A DNA stretch of 64,000 nucleotides from Alkalicoccus saliphilus (GCF_003044065.1 NZ_PZJJ01000003.1:124001-188000); one strand, 5' to 3'. Positions 51,001-59,122 are shown, counted from the first letter of the stretch. Program-made: numbers and translations. The notes: generated by a model from the sequence alone, not told the origin.

Positions 51001-51517
51001 CCCGGCTGACCAGACGAAAGTGGTGGAAACTTTTACTTTCCCACGGCAGAAAGAAGCTCCGTACCTCTGCCTTGCAGACTTTTTACGGTCGAAGGAAAGC
51101 GGTGTGATGGACCACGTAGGCTTCCTTGCTGTAACAGCCGGAAAAGGTATCCGTGTCCTGGCGGAAGAAGCGAAAGAAGCCGGGGAGTATATGGACAGCC
51201 ATCTTATTCAGGCAGCCGCCCTCGAGCTGGCTGAAGGACTTGCAGAAAGAGTGCACCAGCTGATGCGGGATAAGTGGGGTTTCCCTGATCTTCCGGACTT
51301 TACGATGCAGGAGCGCTTCTCTGCAAAGTATCAGGGCGTTCGTGTATCATTCGGTTACCCTGCCTGTCCTGATCTGGAAGACCAGAAGAAACTGTTCCGC
51401 CTGATCGAACCGGAAAACATCGGCATTCAGCTGACGGAAGGCTGCATGATGGAGCCGGAAGCAAGCGTTACAGCGATGGTCTTTGCCCATCCGGAAGGAA
51501 GATATTTCAGCGTGTAA
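48068..51517 (+). CDS. metH: Cobalamin-dependent methionine synthase MetH
   Basis: A full-length 1149-residue MetH with all four modules: homocysteine/zinc domain (to about 320; Cys in 'VGLNCATGPEFM' and 'VVGGCCGTTPEHIRVM'), pterin domain (about 330-600; 'PLLVGERTNVIGSKKF'), cobalamin domains (about 630-860; lower-ligand motif D-x-H-x-x-G in 'GDVHDIGKNLVEI' near residue 722), and the C-terminal SAM-dependent reactivation domain (about 930-1149; 'GVRVSFGYPACPDLEDQ'). It ends the S-box operon and is the probable consumer of the cobalamin made or salvaged by the 8-19 kb cluster. A terminator follows. Confidence 0.97.
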   Translation: MTTFEKELQSRILLLDGAMGTMLQNADLSAEDFGGEEYEGCNEYLNLVSPGVIRRIYREYLEAGSDIIETNTFGATSIVLADYDLQEEAYEINVEAARIAREEADHFSTPEKPRFVAGAMGPTTKSLSVTGGTTFEELADSYYEQVIGLYDGGADLLLLETSQDMRNVKAAYVAIERAEKEKGRKLPLIISGTIEPMGTTLAGQSIEAFYISLEHMKPAVVGLNCATGPEFMQDHLRSLSELSTTYVHCYPNAGLPDEEGHYHESPAMLAQKLANFAEKGWLNVVGGCCGTTPEHIRVMNETLKGYQPRRPQESLPHTVSGIEPLVYDESMRPLLVGERTNVIGSKKFKRLIAEEKFEEASEIARAQVKKGAHIIDVCLADPDRDEMEDMEKFLNQVINKVKVPLMIDSTDEHVIERALTYSQGKAVINSINLEDGEERFEAVAPLARRFGAALVVGTIDEEGMGVTAARKLDIARRSYQLLTGKYGIPARNIIFDPLVFPVGTGDEQYIGSAEATVDGIRMIKEEMPECMTILGVSNVSFGLPPLGREVLNAAFTYHCTRAGLDYAIVNTEKLERYGSVSEEEKQLADSLLFQTDDETLASFTAFYRKKKPKAEQAQETMTLEERLAGYIVEGTKEGLYPDLDKALEAYDEPLGIINGPLMTGMDKVGKLFNDNELIVAEVLQSAEAMKAAVAHLEPHMEEKKDDRGKGKVILATVKGDVHDIGKNLVEIILKNNGFQIVNLGIKVAPNELIEAVEKEQPDMIGLSGLLVKSTQQMVITANDLREKGINVPILVGGAALTRRFTDTKIAREYEGMVLYSKDAMNGLEIANRLVKPEERQELARTTVEKQEKAQQRAADDLSRKQSETATATMEAPVSTVDREAPLFVPEDYKQHILRDYKLTHLYPYVNMQTLLGSHLGLQGNVKRKLERQDEKTIGLKQRVDDFLARADREKLLRADGMYQFYPAQSDGDSVIIYDPADQTKVVETFTFPRQKEAPYLCLADFLRSKESGVMDHVGFLAVTAGKGIRVLAEEAKEAGEYMDSHLIQAAALELAEGLAERVHQLMRDKWGFPDLPDFTMQERFSAKYQGVRVSFGYPACPDLEDQKKLFRLIEPENIGIQLTEGCMMEPEASVTAMVFAHPEGRYFSV

Positions 51518-51542
51518 ATAAAGTATAAAAGACAGCATTTAA

Positions 51543-51576
51543 AAAAGGTTCAGGGCCAATGTCCTGAACCTTTTCA
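51543..51576 (+). terminator. Rho-independent terminator of the met operon
   Basis: AAAAGGTTCAGG pairs with CCTGAACCTTTT around an 8-nt loop. Confidence 0.88.
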
Positions 51577-51635
51577 TTTGCTTATCGGGGAAAATACTTC
51601 TTTATTAACGTACTTTGTGAAGAGTTATAAAGAAG

Positions 51636-52508
51636 TTACTGATACGAGTTTGATCCGCCGTTATAGACTGTTAACTCCACTGTGATACCGAAAGGGTCCA
51701 CCGTCTGGAGTTCGTTTTCAGTACCGGTTACCGCAGCTCCGGCTTCCTGAAGAGACTTTTCAACGTTAAGAAGGCTGTTTCTGTCAGGATAAACGATTTG
51801 AAAAGAGGCGAGTCCGGTTTCATCTTTGGAGAGTGCCTTCTTATGCCGGCCGCTCCATGTGTTCATCGCAATATGATGGTGGTAGGCATCTGTGGAAATG
51901 AACAGGGCATGGTCTCCGATCGTAGAAACTCTATCGAAATTAAGGGAATCGATGTAAAAACTTTCTCCTTCTCTTATGTCATTCACCTGCAGATGAATAT
52001 GTCCGAGAATGGTTTCTGCAGGCATTCCTTCAAACACAGAGGCTTCTGCCAGCAGTCCTTCCGCATCGAGCGCCTGGGTAGTCATCTGCACTTGATCCCC
52101 CTTCCATTTCCAGGAAGAAGCAGGACGATCACAGTAAAGTTCAATCCCGTTTCCTTCAGGATCAGCGAGGTACAAAGCTTCACTTACTCCGTGGTCCGAT
52201 GCACCTTGAAGCGGGTAGTTACGCTCAACAAGATGTTTCAGGACGGCTCCAAGAGAAGGCCTGTCGGGGAGCAGAAAGGCAAGGTGAAAGAGACCGTTTT
52301 TCGGAACTGCAGGGCGTTTGAAATAAGGATCCGCCTGAAGGGTCAGCAGGATATTTTTTCTGTCAGCTGAGATAAGGGCGGAGGACTCAGAAGGCTTTTC
52401 GACATGAAAGCCCAGAGTTTCCTTATAAAATTCAATGCTTTTTTCTAAATTTTTCACACGTAGAACAGCACTGGAAACAAATGCTGCCGGTGGTTGATGG
52501 TAGCTCAT
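51636..52508 (-). CDS. CatE-like VOC-family dioxygenase / glyoxalase
   Basis: A 290-residue protein with two VOC modules. The first reads 'VSSAVLRVKNLEKSIEFYKETLGF', with 'GLFHLAFLLPDR' and 'YLADPEGNGIELYCDRP'. The second reads 'ILGHIHLQVNDIREGESFYIDSLNF', with 'DAYHHHIAMNTW' and 'DPFGITVEL'. His and Glu ligands in the second and first halves match extradiol (catechol 2,3-dioxygenase-like) enzymes such as CatE/YfiE. No aromatic-degradation genes are adjacent, so substrate is open. It starts after AAAGGGGA. Convergent with metH. Confidence 0.85.
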   Translation of the reverse strand: MSYHQPPAAFVSSAVLRVKNLEKSIEFYKETLGFHVEKPSESSALISADRKNILLTLQADPYFKRPAVPKNGLFHLAFLLPDRPSLGAVLKHLVERNYPLQGASDHGVSEALYLADPEGNGIELYCDRPASSWKWKGDQVQMTTQALDAEGLLAEASVFEGMPAETILGHIHLQVNDIREGESFYIDSLNFDRVSTIGDHALFISTDAYHHHIAMNTWSGRHKKALSKDETGLASFQIVYPDRNSLLNVEKSLQEAGAAVTGTENELQTVDPFGITVELTVYNGGSNSYQ

Positions 52509-52611
52509 TACGACTATCCCCTTTATAAAAAGTAGTTATATACTAATTGTAAGTGAGGGGGGGAGAGGAAGCAACTTTTTCCTCATTTTTCAAACTGGGA
52601 AATAACCGGTT

Positions 52612-52662
52612 ATAAAAAGAGGATGTCCCTTACGTCTGTGAGGCTGACGCAGGAGACATCCT
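52612..52662 (-). terminator. Hairpin terminator of the osmC-FMN reductase unit
   Basis: On the minus strand GGATGTC and GACATCC are the base of a long imperfect stem with inner CGTC/GACG, followed by TCTTTTTAT. Confidence 0.65.
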
Positions 52663-52715
52663 TGTCCGATGGATTCGCGGATCTGCCGTTTCACTCGGAA
52701 GGGCTGCTGTAAAAT

Positions 52716-53330
52716 TTACTCTCTTACGTTTCCTTCTGCGGGGATAGGAGCGGACTGGAACATTCGTGCAAAGTGCACAAGATTATAAGACATAATTCGG
52801 GTGTTGCGCAGTGTAAATGCATTGTCACGCTCTGTGTCGAGGTAGGAGGGACCGGGACCGGCTTCTCCGACCCAGTAGGCATCGACATTCGGAGGTACGG
52901 TAAAGCCGATGTGAGAAAGTCCATAAAGAATGGATTTCGCTGATTCCTTCGCCCCGTCTTCATTACCAGTTATAACAGCACCGCCGACTTTGTTGTAATA
53001 AATGGACTGGCCGGAATCGTTCAGTTCCCCGCTGGAAGCATAAAGACGCTCCATCGCAAGGGTTGCGACACTGCTTTTCTCCCCGATCCAGACAGGCGTT
53101 CCCACAATCAGAATTTCTGCCTGCATTACTTTTTTCATAATATCCGGCCACTGATCACCGTTCCCCATGTCCGGTTTCATTCCCGGGAGGATCCTATAGT
53201 CAGCGAGTCGGATTTCTTCCGTTTCGATACCAAGCTTTTCAAACCAGGCTGCTGCTTCCTCGAGAAGCCCGGAAGTATGAGAAAGTTCCGGACTTTGTTT
53301 CAAGGAGCCGTTCAGAAAAAGGGCTTTCAT
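52716..53330 (-). CDS. NADPH-dependent FMN reductase / flavodoxin-like protein
   Basis: A 204-residue flavodoxin-fold protein. 'ALFLNGSLKQSPELSHTSGL' contains the phosphate-binding loop for FMN, 'ILIVGTPVWIGEKSS' the second flavin contact, and 'GGAVITGNEDGAKES' the third. Length and motifs match NAD(P)H:quinone or azo/FMN reductases (iron-sulfur flavoprotein-like without the Cys cluster). AAAGGAGGAAG precedes the ATG. It lies 34 nt after osmC on the same strand, suggesting a shared stress-linked transcript. Confidence 0.88.
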   Translation of the reverse strand: MKALFLNGSLKQSPELSHTSGLLEEAAAWFEKLGIETEEIRLADYRILPGMKPDMGNGDQWPDIMKKVMQAEILIVGTPVWIGEKSSVATLAMERLYASSGELNDSGQSIYYNKVGGAVITGNEDGAKESAKSILYGLSHIGFTVPPNVDAYWVGEAGPGPSYLDTERDNAFTLRNTRIMSYNLVHFARMFQSAPIPAEGNVRE

Positions 53331-53364
53331 CAGCTTCCTCCTTTATTGTGGCAGCGGCAGTCGA

Positions 53365-53805
53365 CTAGGCTTTGTTCCATTCTGCACGAATCGGTATACC
53401 TGCGGCTTCCAGTGTCGTATATACCGGACATCTGGCATCTGTCTTCTGCTTGAGCTCTTCAATACGGTCTTCGGATTCCGAGGTTTTTACCTCAGCTTCG
53501 ATTGACACGTCATAAAAATAAGGCTTAACGTCTGCCTGGCCCATCAATCCACGTGGATCAAGTTCTCCGGTTACGCGGAAATCTATTCCCTGCAGATCAA
53601 AATCGATTTCCTTAGCTACCATATTTGCAATCACATTTTCGCATCCGGCAAGAGAAGCGAGAAGGTTGGAGAGTGGATCCTGTCCTTTGTCCGCGCCTCC
53701 CATGCTTTCCGGCTCATCAATAACGATTCTGTGATTTTTTGAGTCGAGTTCCGTTGTCATTCCGTTTGTTGTTCCAGTTACTTCAAAAGACATTTTCTGG
53801 CTCAT
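53365..53805 (-). CDS. OsmC-family peroxide/thiol-reactive protein
   Basis: A 146-residue OsmC/Ohr-fold protein. The two active Cys are visible: 'LLASLAGCENVIANM' (about residue 55) and 'DARCPVYTTLEAAG' (about residue 125). The motif 'GADKGQDPLSNLL' corresponds to the GG-DxGP segment in the family. The CENVI form is closer to the YhfA/OsmC-like subgroup than to Ohr. It likely reduces organic peroxides or sulfur species using dithiols. AGGAGG precedes the ATG. First gene of a two-gene unit with the flavin reductase. Confidence 0.9.
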   Translation of the reverse strand: MSQKMSFEVTGTTNGMTTELDSKNHRIVIDEPESMGGADKGQDPLSNLLASLAGCENVIANMVAKEIDFDLQGIDFRVTGELDPRGLMGQADVKPYFYDVSIEAEVKTSESEDRIEELKQKTDARCPVYTTLEAAGIPIRAEWNKA

Positions 53806-53944
53806 TCAATTACCTCCTAATATATTCTGCTTCACTTACTACCATACCCTTATTTATGAAAATAAAAAGTAAGGCAGCTTACACAAAGCAAAATACGTGA
53901 ATAGAATATTCGAAAACGACACTCATGAACGGGTAACGACATTC

Positions 53945-53974
53945 AAAAAAACTGCCCCGGAAAAAGCGGGACAG
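53945..53974 (-). terminator. Rho-independent terminator of the class D sortase gene
   Basis: On the minus strand CTGTCCCG and CGGGGCAG pair, followed by seven T. Confidence 0.8.
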
Positions 53975-54004
53975 CCTATGAGTGAATAATGTAATGTTAT
54001 AACG

Positions 54005-54664
54005 TCAGTCCATTTCGGTAACATTGACGAGTGGAGCTTCGATAATGTATCTGTCCGGTGCAGGGCCGATGAAAGAGAATGGATAGCAGGTCGTCAATGT
54101 CAGTGTAGGATCATCCTTATCGACGATAACCGAACGGTCTTCTGCATCGGTAATCCACGTTTTCTGGATTTCGTATTCGTACTGTACTCCTTCAAACTGC
54201 ATATACATTTTTGTACCGTCCTCCAGATCACCGAGTTCACTGAAGACAGTATCGCGGTGGCCGGATAATACGGTATGTCTTTTCCCGTCAGGAGGGGTAG
54301 TGAAATCCCCTTCGTGATAGCCGACTCCCTGGGAAAGTGTGTCGTCGTCCGTACCCCAGTAGACAGGATACTTCATGTCAATATCAGGAATCAGCAGTAC
54401 TCCTGCTTCATCCCCTTTGTCATATTCGTCATAGTCACGGGAGGGAGCTTCTTCCTCTTCAGGAGGGAGTTCTGTCTCTGGAGCGTTACCAGCCGATAAT
54501 TCCGGAACTTCTTCTGGAGTGTTCTCCTCGTCGGAAGCAACGATTATATCATCTGCTTCCATCGTCTGTTTGCCGGCGGAAGCTTCTGAAATCCAGGCGT
54601 ATCCATTCCAGCCCGCCAGGACAAGTCCTGCCATGATAAAAAAGACTGCGAGTTTATTTTTCAC
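54005..54664 (-). CDS. Class D sortase
   Basis: A 219-residue membrane-anchored transpeptidase. An N-terminal helix (about residues 5-25) anchors it; a very acidic linker runs to about 85. The catalytic beta-barrel has His in 'HTVLSGHRDTVFSELG', Cys in 'TLTLTTCYPFSF' and Arg in 'GPAPDRYIIEA', the class D layout. The start is a GTG at 54664 with GAAAGGAGAG upstream. No LPxTG-type protein is adjacent, unlike the sortase at 42 kb, so its substrates are elsewhere. A large stem-loop lies in the upstream leader. Confidence 0.9.
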   Translation of the reverse strand: MKNKLAVFFIMAGLVLAGWNGYAWISEASAGKQTMEADDIIVASDEENTPEEVPELSAGNAPETELPPEEEEAPSRDYDEYDKGDEAGVLLIPDIDMKYPVYWGTDDDTLSQGVGYHEGDFTTPPDGKRHTVLSGHRDTVFSELGDLEDGTKMYMQFEGVQYEYEIQKTWITDAEDRSVIVDKDDPTLTLTTCYPFSFIGPAPDRYIIEAPLVNVTEMD

Positions 54665-54701
54665 GAGTAACTCTCCTTTCCTGACGGATGTTTTAAAACA
54701 T

Positions 54702-54757
54702 CGATAACTCCGGGGGAGAATATCAGCTCCTCTCCTGGAAACGATCCGGGGTTATCG
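54702..54757. promoter_or_regulatory. Large stem-loop upstream of the class D sortase gene
   Basis: CGATAACTCCGG (54702-54713) pairs with CCGGGGTTATCG (54746-54757) with one mismatch pair, and GGGAG with CTCC inside. It begins 38 nt upstream of the sortase start. It resembles no riboswitch class that I recognise. The rest of the 513-bp gap (54758-55177) is AT-rich, with only the ppaC ribosome binding site AAAGGAG evident. Confidence 0.5.
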
Positions 54758-55177
54758 CGGCGGAGCAGTGAATAGTCGAAGAGCAAATAATTTCTGACGG
54801 ACTTTACGATCCGTTGTATTAGACCGGTTTAAACCTCAGATTCTTTTTCACGTTATCATGACTGCTGTTAGAAATATTATAGCCTTTAGTGCAGTTACTG
54901 TCATTATTCCAGTTTTTGCCTTACTCTTCAAGAGATCCGTTTAAACAATTCCAGAAACAGCACACAGGGAAGGCCAAAGCTTTCTTTTGTTGATTGTGTA
55001 CGTGGACCTTTTCAGTCTGAAAAAACTGAACGTTCCCGACTTTAGTTTTAAAACTTTTTGAACATGAATAAATCTGGATGATTTGAACAACATTTTATTA
55101 TGGGTGAAGCTGGAAGGTTTTTCTGCTGCGTGATAAAATGAGGCGGGATAAAAAAAGCTGCAAAGGAGCGATAATTT

Positions 55178-56110
55178 ATGAGCGAAAACAAATTACTGGT
55201 ATTCGGACACAAAAATCCGGATACGGATACTATCTGCTCGGCTCTCGTTTATGCCGATCTTAAAAAACAGCTCGGTGAAAACATCGAAGCAGTAAGACTT
55301 GGGGAAGTAGGGGCGGAAACACAGTACGCCCTCGATCACTTTGGCGTAGACGCACCCCGTCTTATTGAAAAAGCAGCAGACGAAGTGGAAGAAGTTGTAC
55401 TTGTAGACCATAATGAGTTTCAGCAGAGCGTGGATGATATTAAGGAAGTGCAGATCAAAGAGGTCATCGATCACCACCGCATTGCCAATTTTGAAACAGA
55501 TGGTCCGCTTTATTACCGTGCAGAACCAGTAGGCTGTACAGCTACGATTTTAAACAAAATGTACAAAGAAAATGGGGTTACTCCAAGCAAAGAAATCGCC
55601 GGGCTGATGGTATCGGCTATTATTTCCGATTCCCTTCTTTTTAAATCGCCGACGTGTACGGAAGAAGATGTGCAGGCGGCAAAAGAACTGGCGGAAAAAG
55701 CAGCTCTTGATCTGGATAAATACGGGCTCGAAATGCTTAAAGCCGGTGCGGATATGAGCAGTAAAACGATCGAGCAGCTCCTTACCATGGACGCGAAAGA
55801 ATTTACGATGGGAAGCCACAAAGTGAAAATTGCCCAGGTGAACGTCGTGGATGCAGATGACGTGCTCGGCCGGAAAGAAGAAGTGCTGAAGGCGATGGAA
55901 GAAGAAGTGCAGAGTAACGGCTACGTGCTGTTCGGTCTTGCTGTTACAGATATTTTGTCCAACGATTCTGTATTCCTCACAGCAGGGGAAAAGGAAGAAG
56001 CAGTGCACAGTGCGTTTAACGTGAAAGTTGAAAATCATGAAGCCGTACTGGAAGGCGTTGTTTCCAGGAAAAAACAAATAGTGCCTCCGTTGACGAGCGC
56101 CTTGTCCTAA
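55178..56110 (+). CDS. ppaC: Manganese-dependent inorganic pyrophosphatase
   Basis: A 310-residue family II pyrophosphatase of the DHH superfamily. Metal motifs are complete: '[15 protein letters not shown]' (His and two Asp), '[12 protein letters not shown]' (Asp-His), '[11 protein letters not shown]' (DHH). C-terminal DHHA2 substrate residues appear in '[12 protein letters not shown]' (Arg-Lys-Lys). It removes PPi from biosynthesis. AAAGGAG precedes the ATG. Single gene with a terminator downstream. Confidence 0.96.
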   Translation: MSENKLLVFGHKNPDTDTICSALVYADLKKQLGENIEAVRLGEVGAETQYALDHFGVDAPRLIEKAADEVEEVVLVDHNEFQQSVDDIKEVQIKEVIDHHRIANFETDGPLYYRAEPVGCTATILNKMYKENGVTPSKEIAGLMVSAIISDSLLFKSPTCTEEDVQAAKELAEKAALDLDKYGLEMLKAGADMSSKTIEQLLTMDAKEFTMGSHKVKIAQVNVVDADDVLGRKEEVLKAMEEEVQSNGYVLFGLAVTDILSNDSVFLTAGEKEEAVHSAFNVKVENHEAVLEGVVSRKKQIVPPLTSALS

Positions 56111-56173
56111 AAATTTTATTAAAAGCCTTCCGGTCAGTAAAAATGAGAAAAGCCGGAAGAGCATAAAAAGCAG

Positions 56174-56216
56174 AAAAAGAGGCTCTCTTCGTCGGTGGGC
56201 GGGAGAACCTCTTTAT
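56174..56216. terminator. Terminator between ppaC and the ABC permease gene
   Basis: AAAGAGG and CCTCTTT with inner CTC/GAG, between convergent genes. Confidence 0.75.
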
Positions 56217-56250
56217 GATTTTTCAGCAGAATGAACGACCGTAGCAGGTA

Positions 56251-56934
56251 TCACGTCTGCCCGAATTTTTCATACCGTTTTTCGAGGTAGTTCTGGAATA
56301 TTGTCATCACTGTACATACTCCCCAGTAAATCAAAGCTACGAGAATGAACATTGTCATGTAATCCATTTCTCTTCCGGCAACGACACGGGACAGCTGAAA
56401 GATTTCCGGAACAGTTATCATGGCAGCAAGGGAGGAAGCTTTGATTAAATCAAGCAGAATGTTGGCAAGCGGCGGTACTGCAATCCTGGAAGCCTGGGGA
56501 AGAATGATACGCCCCATCATTTTAGGATAGCTGAAACCAAGGGAGCGGGCAGATTCCCACTGGCCCTTCGGGATAGCAGCAATAGCCGAACGGTTAATTT
56601 CAGCCATGTAAGCAGCGCTGTTCAGGCTGAAGCCGATGATAGCAGCCGTAACGGCCGCGAACTCAATGCCGATGAATGGAAAACCGAAATAAAGAAGAAA
56701 AAGAATGATTAAGATCGGCACGCCGCGCATAAAAGATATATACACGCGGGAGGGCCATCGCAGCCAGAATCTGCTGCTTGCCCTTCCGAGAGCAAGAAAG
56801 AGGCTGATAACGAGACCAATAACCATACTTACAAGTGAAATCAGGAGAGTGAGACCGAGACCGGAAAGAATATACGGCAGAGAATCCCATGCCAGATGAA
56901 TATCAAAAATATGTTCCCACTGTATGTTACCCAT
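56251..56934 (-). CDS. Amino-acid ABC transporter permease (HisM/GlnP family)
   Basis: A 227-residue permease of the polar amino acid family. About five helices, with 'ILSGLGLTLLISLVSMVIGLVISLFLAL' at the start, 'FMRGVPILIILFLLYFGFP', and the EAA loop 'EINRSAIAAIPKGQWESARSLGFSYPKMMGRIILPQA', which contacts the ATPase. It resembles cystine and glutamine permeases (TcyB type). AAAGGAG precedes the ATG. A binding-protein gene lies upstream on the same strand, but a terminator and repeats intervene, and no ATPase gene is nearby. Confidence 0.9.
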   Translation of the reverse strand: MGNIQWEHIFDIHLAWDSLPYILSGLGLTLLISLVSMVIGLVISLFLALGRASSRFWLRWPSRVYISFMRGVPILIILFLLYFGFPFIGIEFAAVTAAIIGFSLNSAAYMAEINRSAIAAIPKGQWESARSLGFSYPKMMGRIILPQASRIAVPPLANILLDLIKASSLAAMITVPEIFQLSRVVAGREMDYMTMFILVALIYWGVCTVMTIFQNYLEKRYEKFGQT

Positions 56935-57033
56935 AGTTTGCTCCTTTCAATTTGGATTAAAATGCTTATTAAAGCAGGGCTCAGCATGAAGAATAGCAAA
57001 GGAGCCTGAATTTTTTCAGCACAGCTTACCTTA

Positions 57034-57075
57034 AAGAAAGCCGGAGTGTGCAGATTACAGCACTCCGGCTTTCTT
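57034..57075 (-). terminator. Strong hairpin between the binding-protein and permease genes
   Basis: A perfect 15-bp stem, AAGAAAGCCGGAGTG (57034-57048) with CACTCCGGCTTTCTT (57061-57075). It is placed to stop minus-strand transcripts from the binding-protein gene before the permease. Confidence 0.8.
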
Positions 57076-57149
57076 AGCTATATGACTTGTTAAAGTCGGG
57101 TTCTGCCATAAATTATGGAAAAGAAGTTTCTTTTTTGGAGAGTCAGTCC

Positions 57150-57491
57150 AATGCCGGCGCAGCTTAACGGTCAGCTCCGCTTTTCTTTGTCCAGCTTCGG
57201 CGGGGTGGAGCTGGGAAACTTCCCGCTGCCCTCTTACGATAAGTCATCTACAAAAAGGAAAAGCACCTTTTTGAGATTCCTTTATCTCGAGGACCTTAGT
57301 CCAGTTTCGGCGCCCCAGAACCCCCGCCTCCGCTTTTCTATTGTCCAGCTGCAGAGAGCTGGGACTGGGCCGCTTCCCTTGCCCCGCTTACGATAAGTCA
57401 ACCAGTGAAAAGAACTACGCTTTTCACGGTTTCCTTTATCTCGCAGGGCGCAGTCCACCGGCTGCGTCCCAAAGCGCTCTCTTCCGCTTTT
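57150..57491. repeat. Tandem ~153-bp intergenic repeats, two full and one partial unit
   Basis: TCCGCTTTTCT occurs at 57176, 57329 and 57483 (intervals 153 and 154 bp). The first two are followed by TTGTCCAGCT, then about 60 bp later CTTACGATAAGTCA, AAAAG pairs and TTCCTTTATCTCG, then AGTCCA and CGGC. The third unit is cut after TCCGCTTTTCTATT, where it meets the 3' end of the binding-protein gene. The core resembles an intergenic repeat type frequent in Bacillus genomes. It fills most of the 557-bp gap 56935-57491. Confidence 0.8.
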
Positions 57492-58334
57492 CTATTCAAA
57501 TGTGAATGTTTCGTCGTCGGCGAAGTCTACGTCGGGTTCTTCGGAAACGTCCTGGCCGCCGAAGAACTGTTCGGACAGTTCACGGATCGTTCCGTCTTCG
57601 TGCATTTCTTCAAGCACTTCGTTCAGGTTGTCCCGCAGTTCGGTGTTTTCCTGGTCCATAATCATCGCCTGATTGTTCGGATGGTAGAACAGGTCAGGGT
57701 GAACGGTCACGTCAATTTCAGGCAGTGCTTCCACCGCCATTGTCTGCAGGTAATAGTCATTCAGTACGGTGTCGGTCCGCCCGTTTTCCACGTCCCGCAG
57801 ATAGGTGTCGTTCGTCACATTTTCATAAGTGACGCCTTCTGCTCCGTAGTGCTCTGAAATCTGCATATAAATAGTCGTAGCTGCACCGCCTGCACGCTTT
57901 CCTTCCAGGTCGTCAAGAGTTTCAATGCCGGAAAGGTCATCTTCTCTTACAACCATACTTCCGTAGGAAAATTTATATGGATCGGTAAAAAGGAAGTCTT
58001 CTTCCCGCTGTGGGTTAACGTCGATATCGTTAACTGCCAGATCCACCTGCCCGTTGTTAATGGACGTCAGCATTCCATCGAATCCCATTTCGGAAAACTC
58101 TACTTCCAGATCAAGTCTTTCAGCGGCTTCTCTGGCAATTTCCACTTCGAAGCCGGTCAATTCATCGGTCTCCTCGTCGTGAAAAGAGGTAGGAAAGAGT
58201 GTTCCGGACGTAGCGATGGTCAGTACTCCCTCTTCCTCGATTTCCTCCCAGGCAGACATTTCTTCTGTATTATTTCCACACGCAGTCAGCACGAAAATAA
58301 TTCCTGCAGCTGCTGTCAGTTTAAAAGCTTTCAT
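57492..58334 (-). CDS. Amino-acid ABC transporter substrate-binding lipoprotein
   Basis: A 280-residue family 3 solute-binding protein. The signal peptide ends in the lipobox LTAC with Cys at about residue 19. The two-lobe domain starts 'GVLTIATSGTLFPTSFHDEETDELTGFEVEIAREAAERL' with the family signature (G-F-x-V-E-I-A) and continues with 'MLTSINNGQVDLAVNDID' and 'LEGKRAGGAATTIYMQ'. Strongly acidic throughout. Its TAG stop lies within the last repeat unit (CTTTTCTATT), so the repeat has set the C-terminus. GGGGGAA precedes the ATG. It likely serves the permease at 56251. Confidence 0.9.
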   Translation of the reverse strand: MKAFKLTAAAGIIFVLTACGNNTEEMSAWEEIEEEGVLTIATSGTLFPTSFHDEETDELTGFEVEIAREAAERLDLEVEFSEMGFDGMLTSINNGQVDLAVNDIDVNPQREEDFLFTDPYKFSYGSMVVREDDLSGIETLDDLEGKRAGGAATTIYMQISEHYGAEGVTYENVTNDTYLRDVENGRTDTVLNDYYLQTMAVEALPEIDVTVHPDLFYHPNNQAMIMDQENTELRDNLNEVLEEMHEDGTIRELSEQFFGGQDVSEEPDVDFADDETFTFE

Positions 58335-58513
58335 TCTTTCATTCCCCCTGTATACTTATATCCTTTCAAACAATAGCACGATCTGTCCGTTAAAGGCAAT
58401 CAGACAGCTGCAGGATGACGGATAAAGCAGGCTGTTATAAAAAAGTTATACAAACATTGAAAAATTTATTGTTTATTTCTTGAATAAAGGTTAATTTGAA
58501 AAAAGAAAAGGGT

Positions 58514-58528
58514 ACAGTAGATTACTGT
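58514..58528. promoter_or_regulatory. Palindrome upstream of the TetR gene
   Basis: ACAGTA-GAT-TACTGT is a perfect 6+6 inverted repeat 23 nt before the start codon and just upstream of the ribosome binding site: a candidate autoregulatory site. Confidence 0.4.
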
Positions 58529-58550
58529 GATAAGAAAGGGAGTCAGACGT

Positions 58551-59108
58551 ATGGGGCGTGCGAGAACGATTGACAAAGGGAGGCTGTTTCACGAAACAGA
58601 ACAGCTTATTTTATCATCCGGCTACGCAGGTTTTCACTTCAAAGCGCTCGCCGGGCGTCTCGGTGTAGCCCGGAGTACGATATATAATTATTACTCTAAA
58701 AAAGAAGAGCTGCTGACTGACTTTATGGTGCATCTGCTGGAGCAGGTGGTGGAAAAAATTGATAAGGTTTCCCGGCAGGACGATGCCGTTGAGGGACTGA
58801 TCCGTCTCTGGGGGCAGTATGCCTATATGCACCAGATGATGCAGGTCATGCCCTACATCGACAAAAAGGCAACAAAGCAGGTGGAAAAAAGTGCGGAGAA
58901 AATGGCAGCACTTCTTGCAGAGATGCGGGGAAAAGTAAAAGTTATTTTACAGCAGGAACAGCAGGCTGGAAGAATAAGAGAAGATATCCACATCGATACA
59001 ATGGTCGGTTATGTGATGGCTTCGGTGCAGATTCCGGTCCGCCAGCATTCAGAAGAAAGCTGGGTGGAAGAAGTGACTTTACTCGTAAAAGGGGGACTGC
59101 AGAAGTAA
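58551..59108 (+). CDS. TetR-family transcriptional regulator of the RND pump
   Basis: A 185-residue TetR regulator. The N-terminal helix-turn-helix (about 5-55) has 'LFHETEQLILSSGYAGFHFKALAGRLGVARSTIYNYYSKKEELL', with the recognition helix 'ARSTIYNYY'. The C-terminal ligand domain is helical and unassigned. The ATG at 58551 has AAAGGGAG upstream; an earlier in-frame start at 58527 lacks one. It sits 67 nt before an RND transporter gene, whose promoter contains a TGACA-N4-TGTCA palindrome. This resembles the B. subtilis YerO-YerP (SwrC) pair. Confidence 0.9.
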   Translation: MGRARTIDKGRLFHETEQLILSSGYAGFHFKALAGRLGVARSTIYNYYSKKEELLTDFMVHLLEQVVEKIDKVSRQDDAVEGLIRLWGQYAYMHQMMQVMPYIDKKATKQVEKSAEKMAALLAEMRGKVKVILQQEQQAGRIREDIHIDTMVGYVMASVQIPVRQHSEESWVEEVTLLVKGGLQK

Positions 59109-59122
59109 AAATTTTGATTTAA

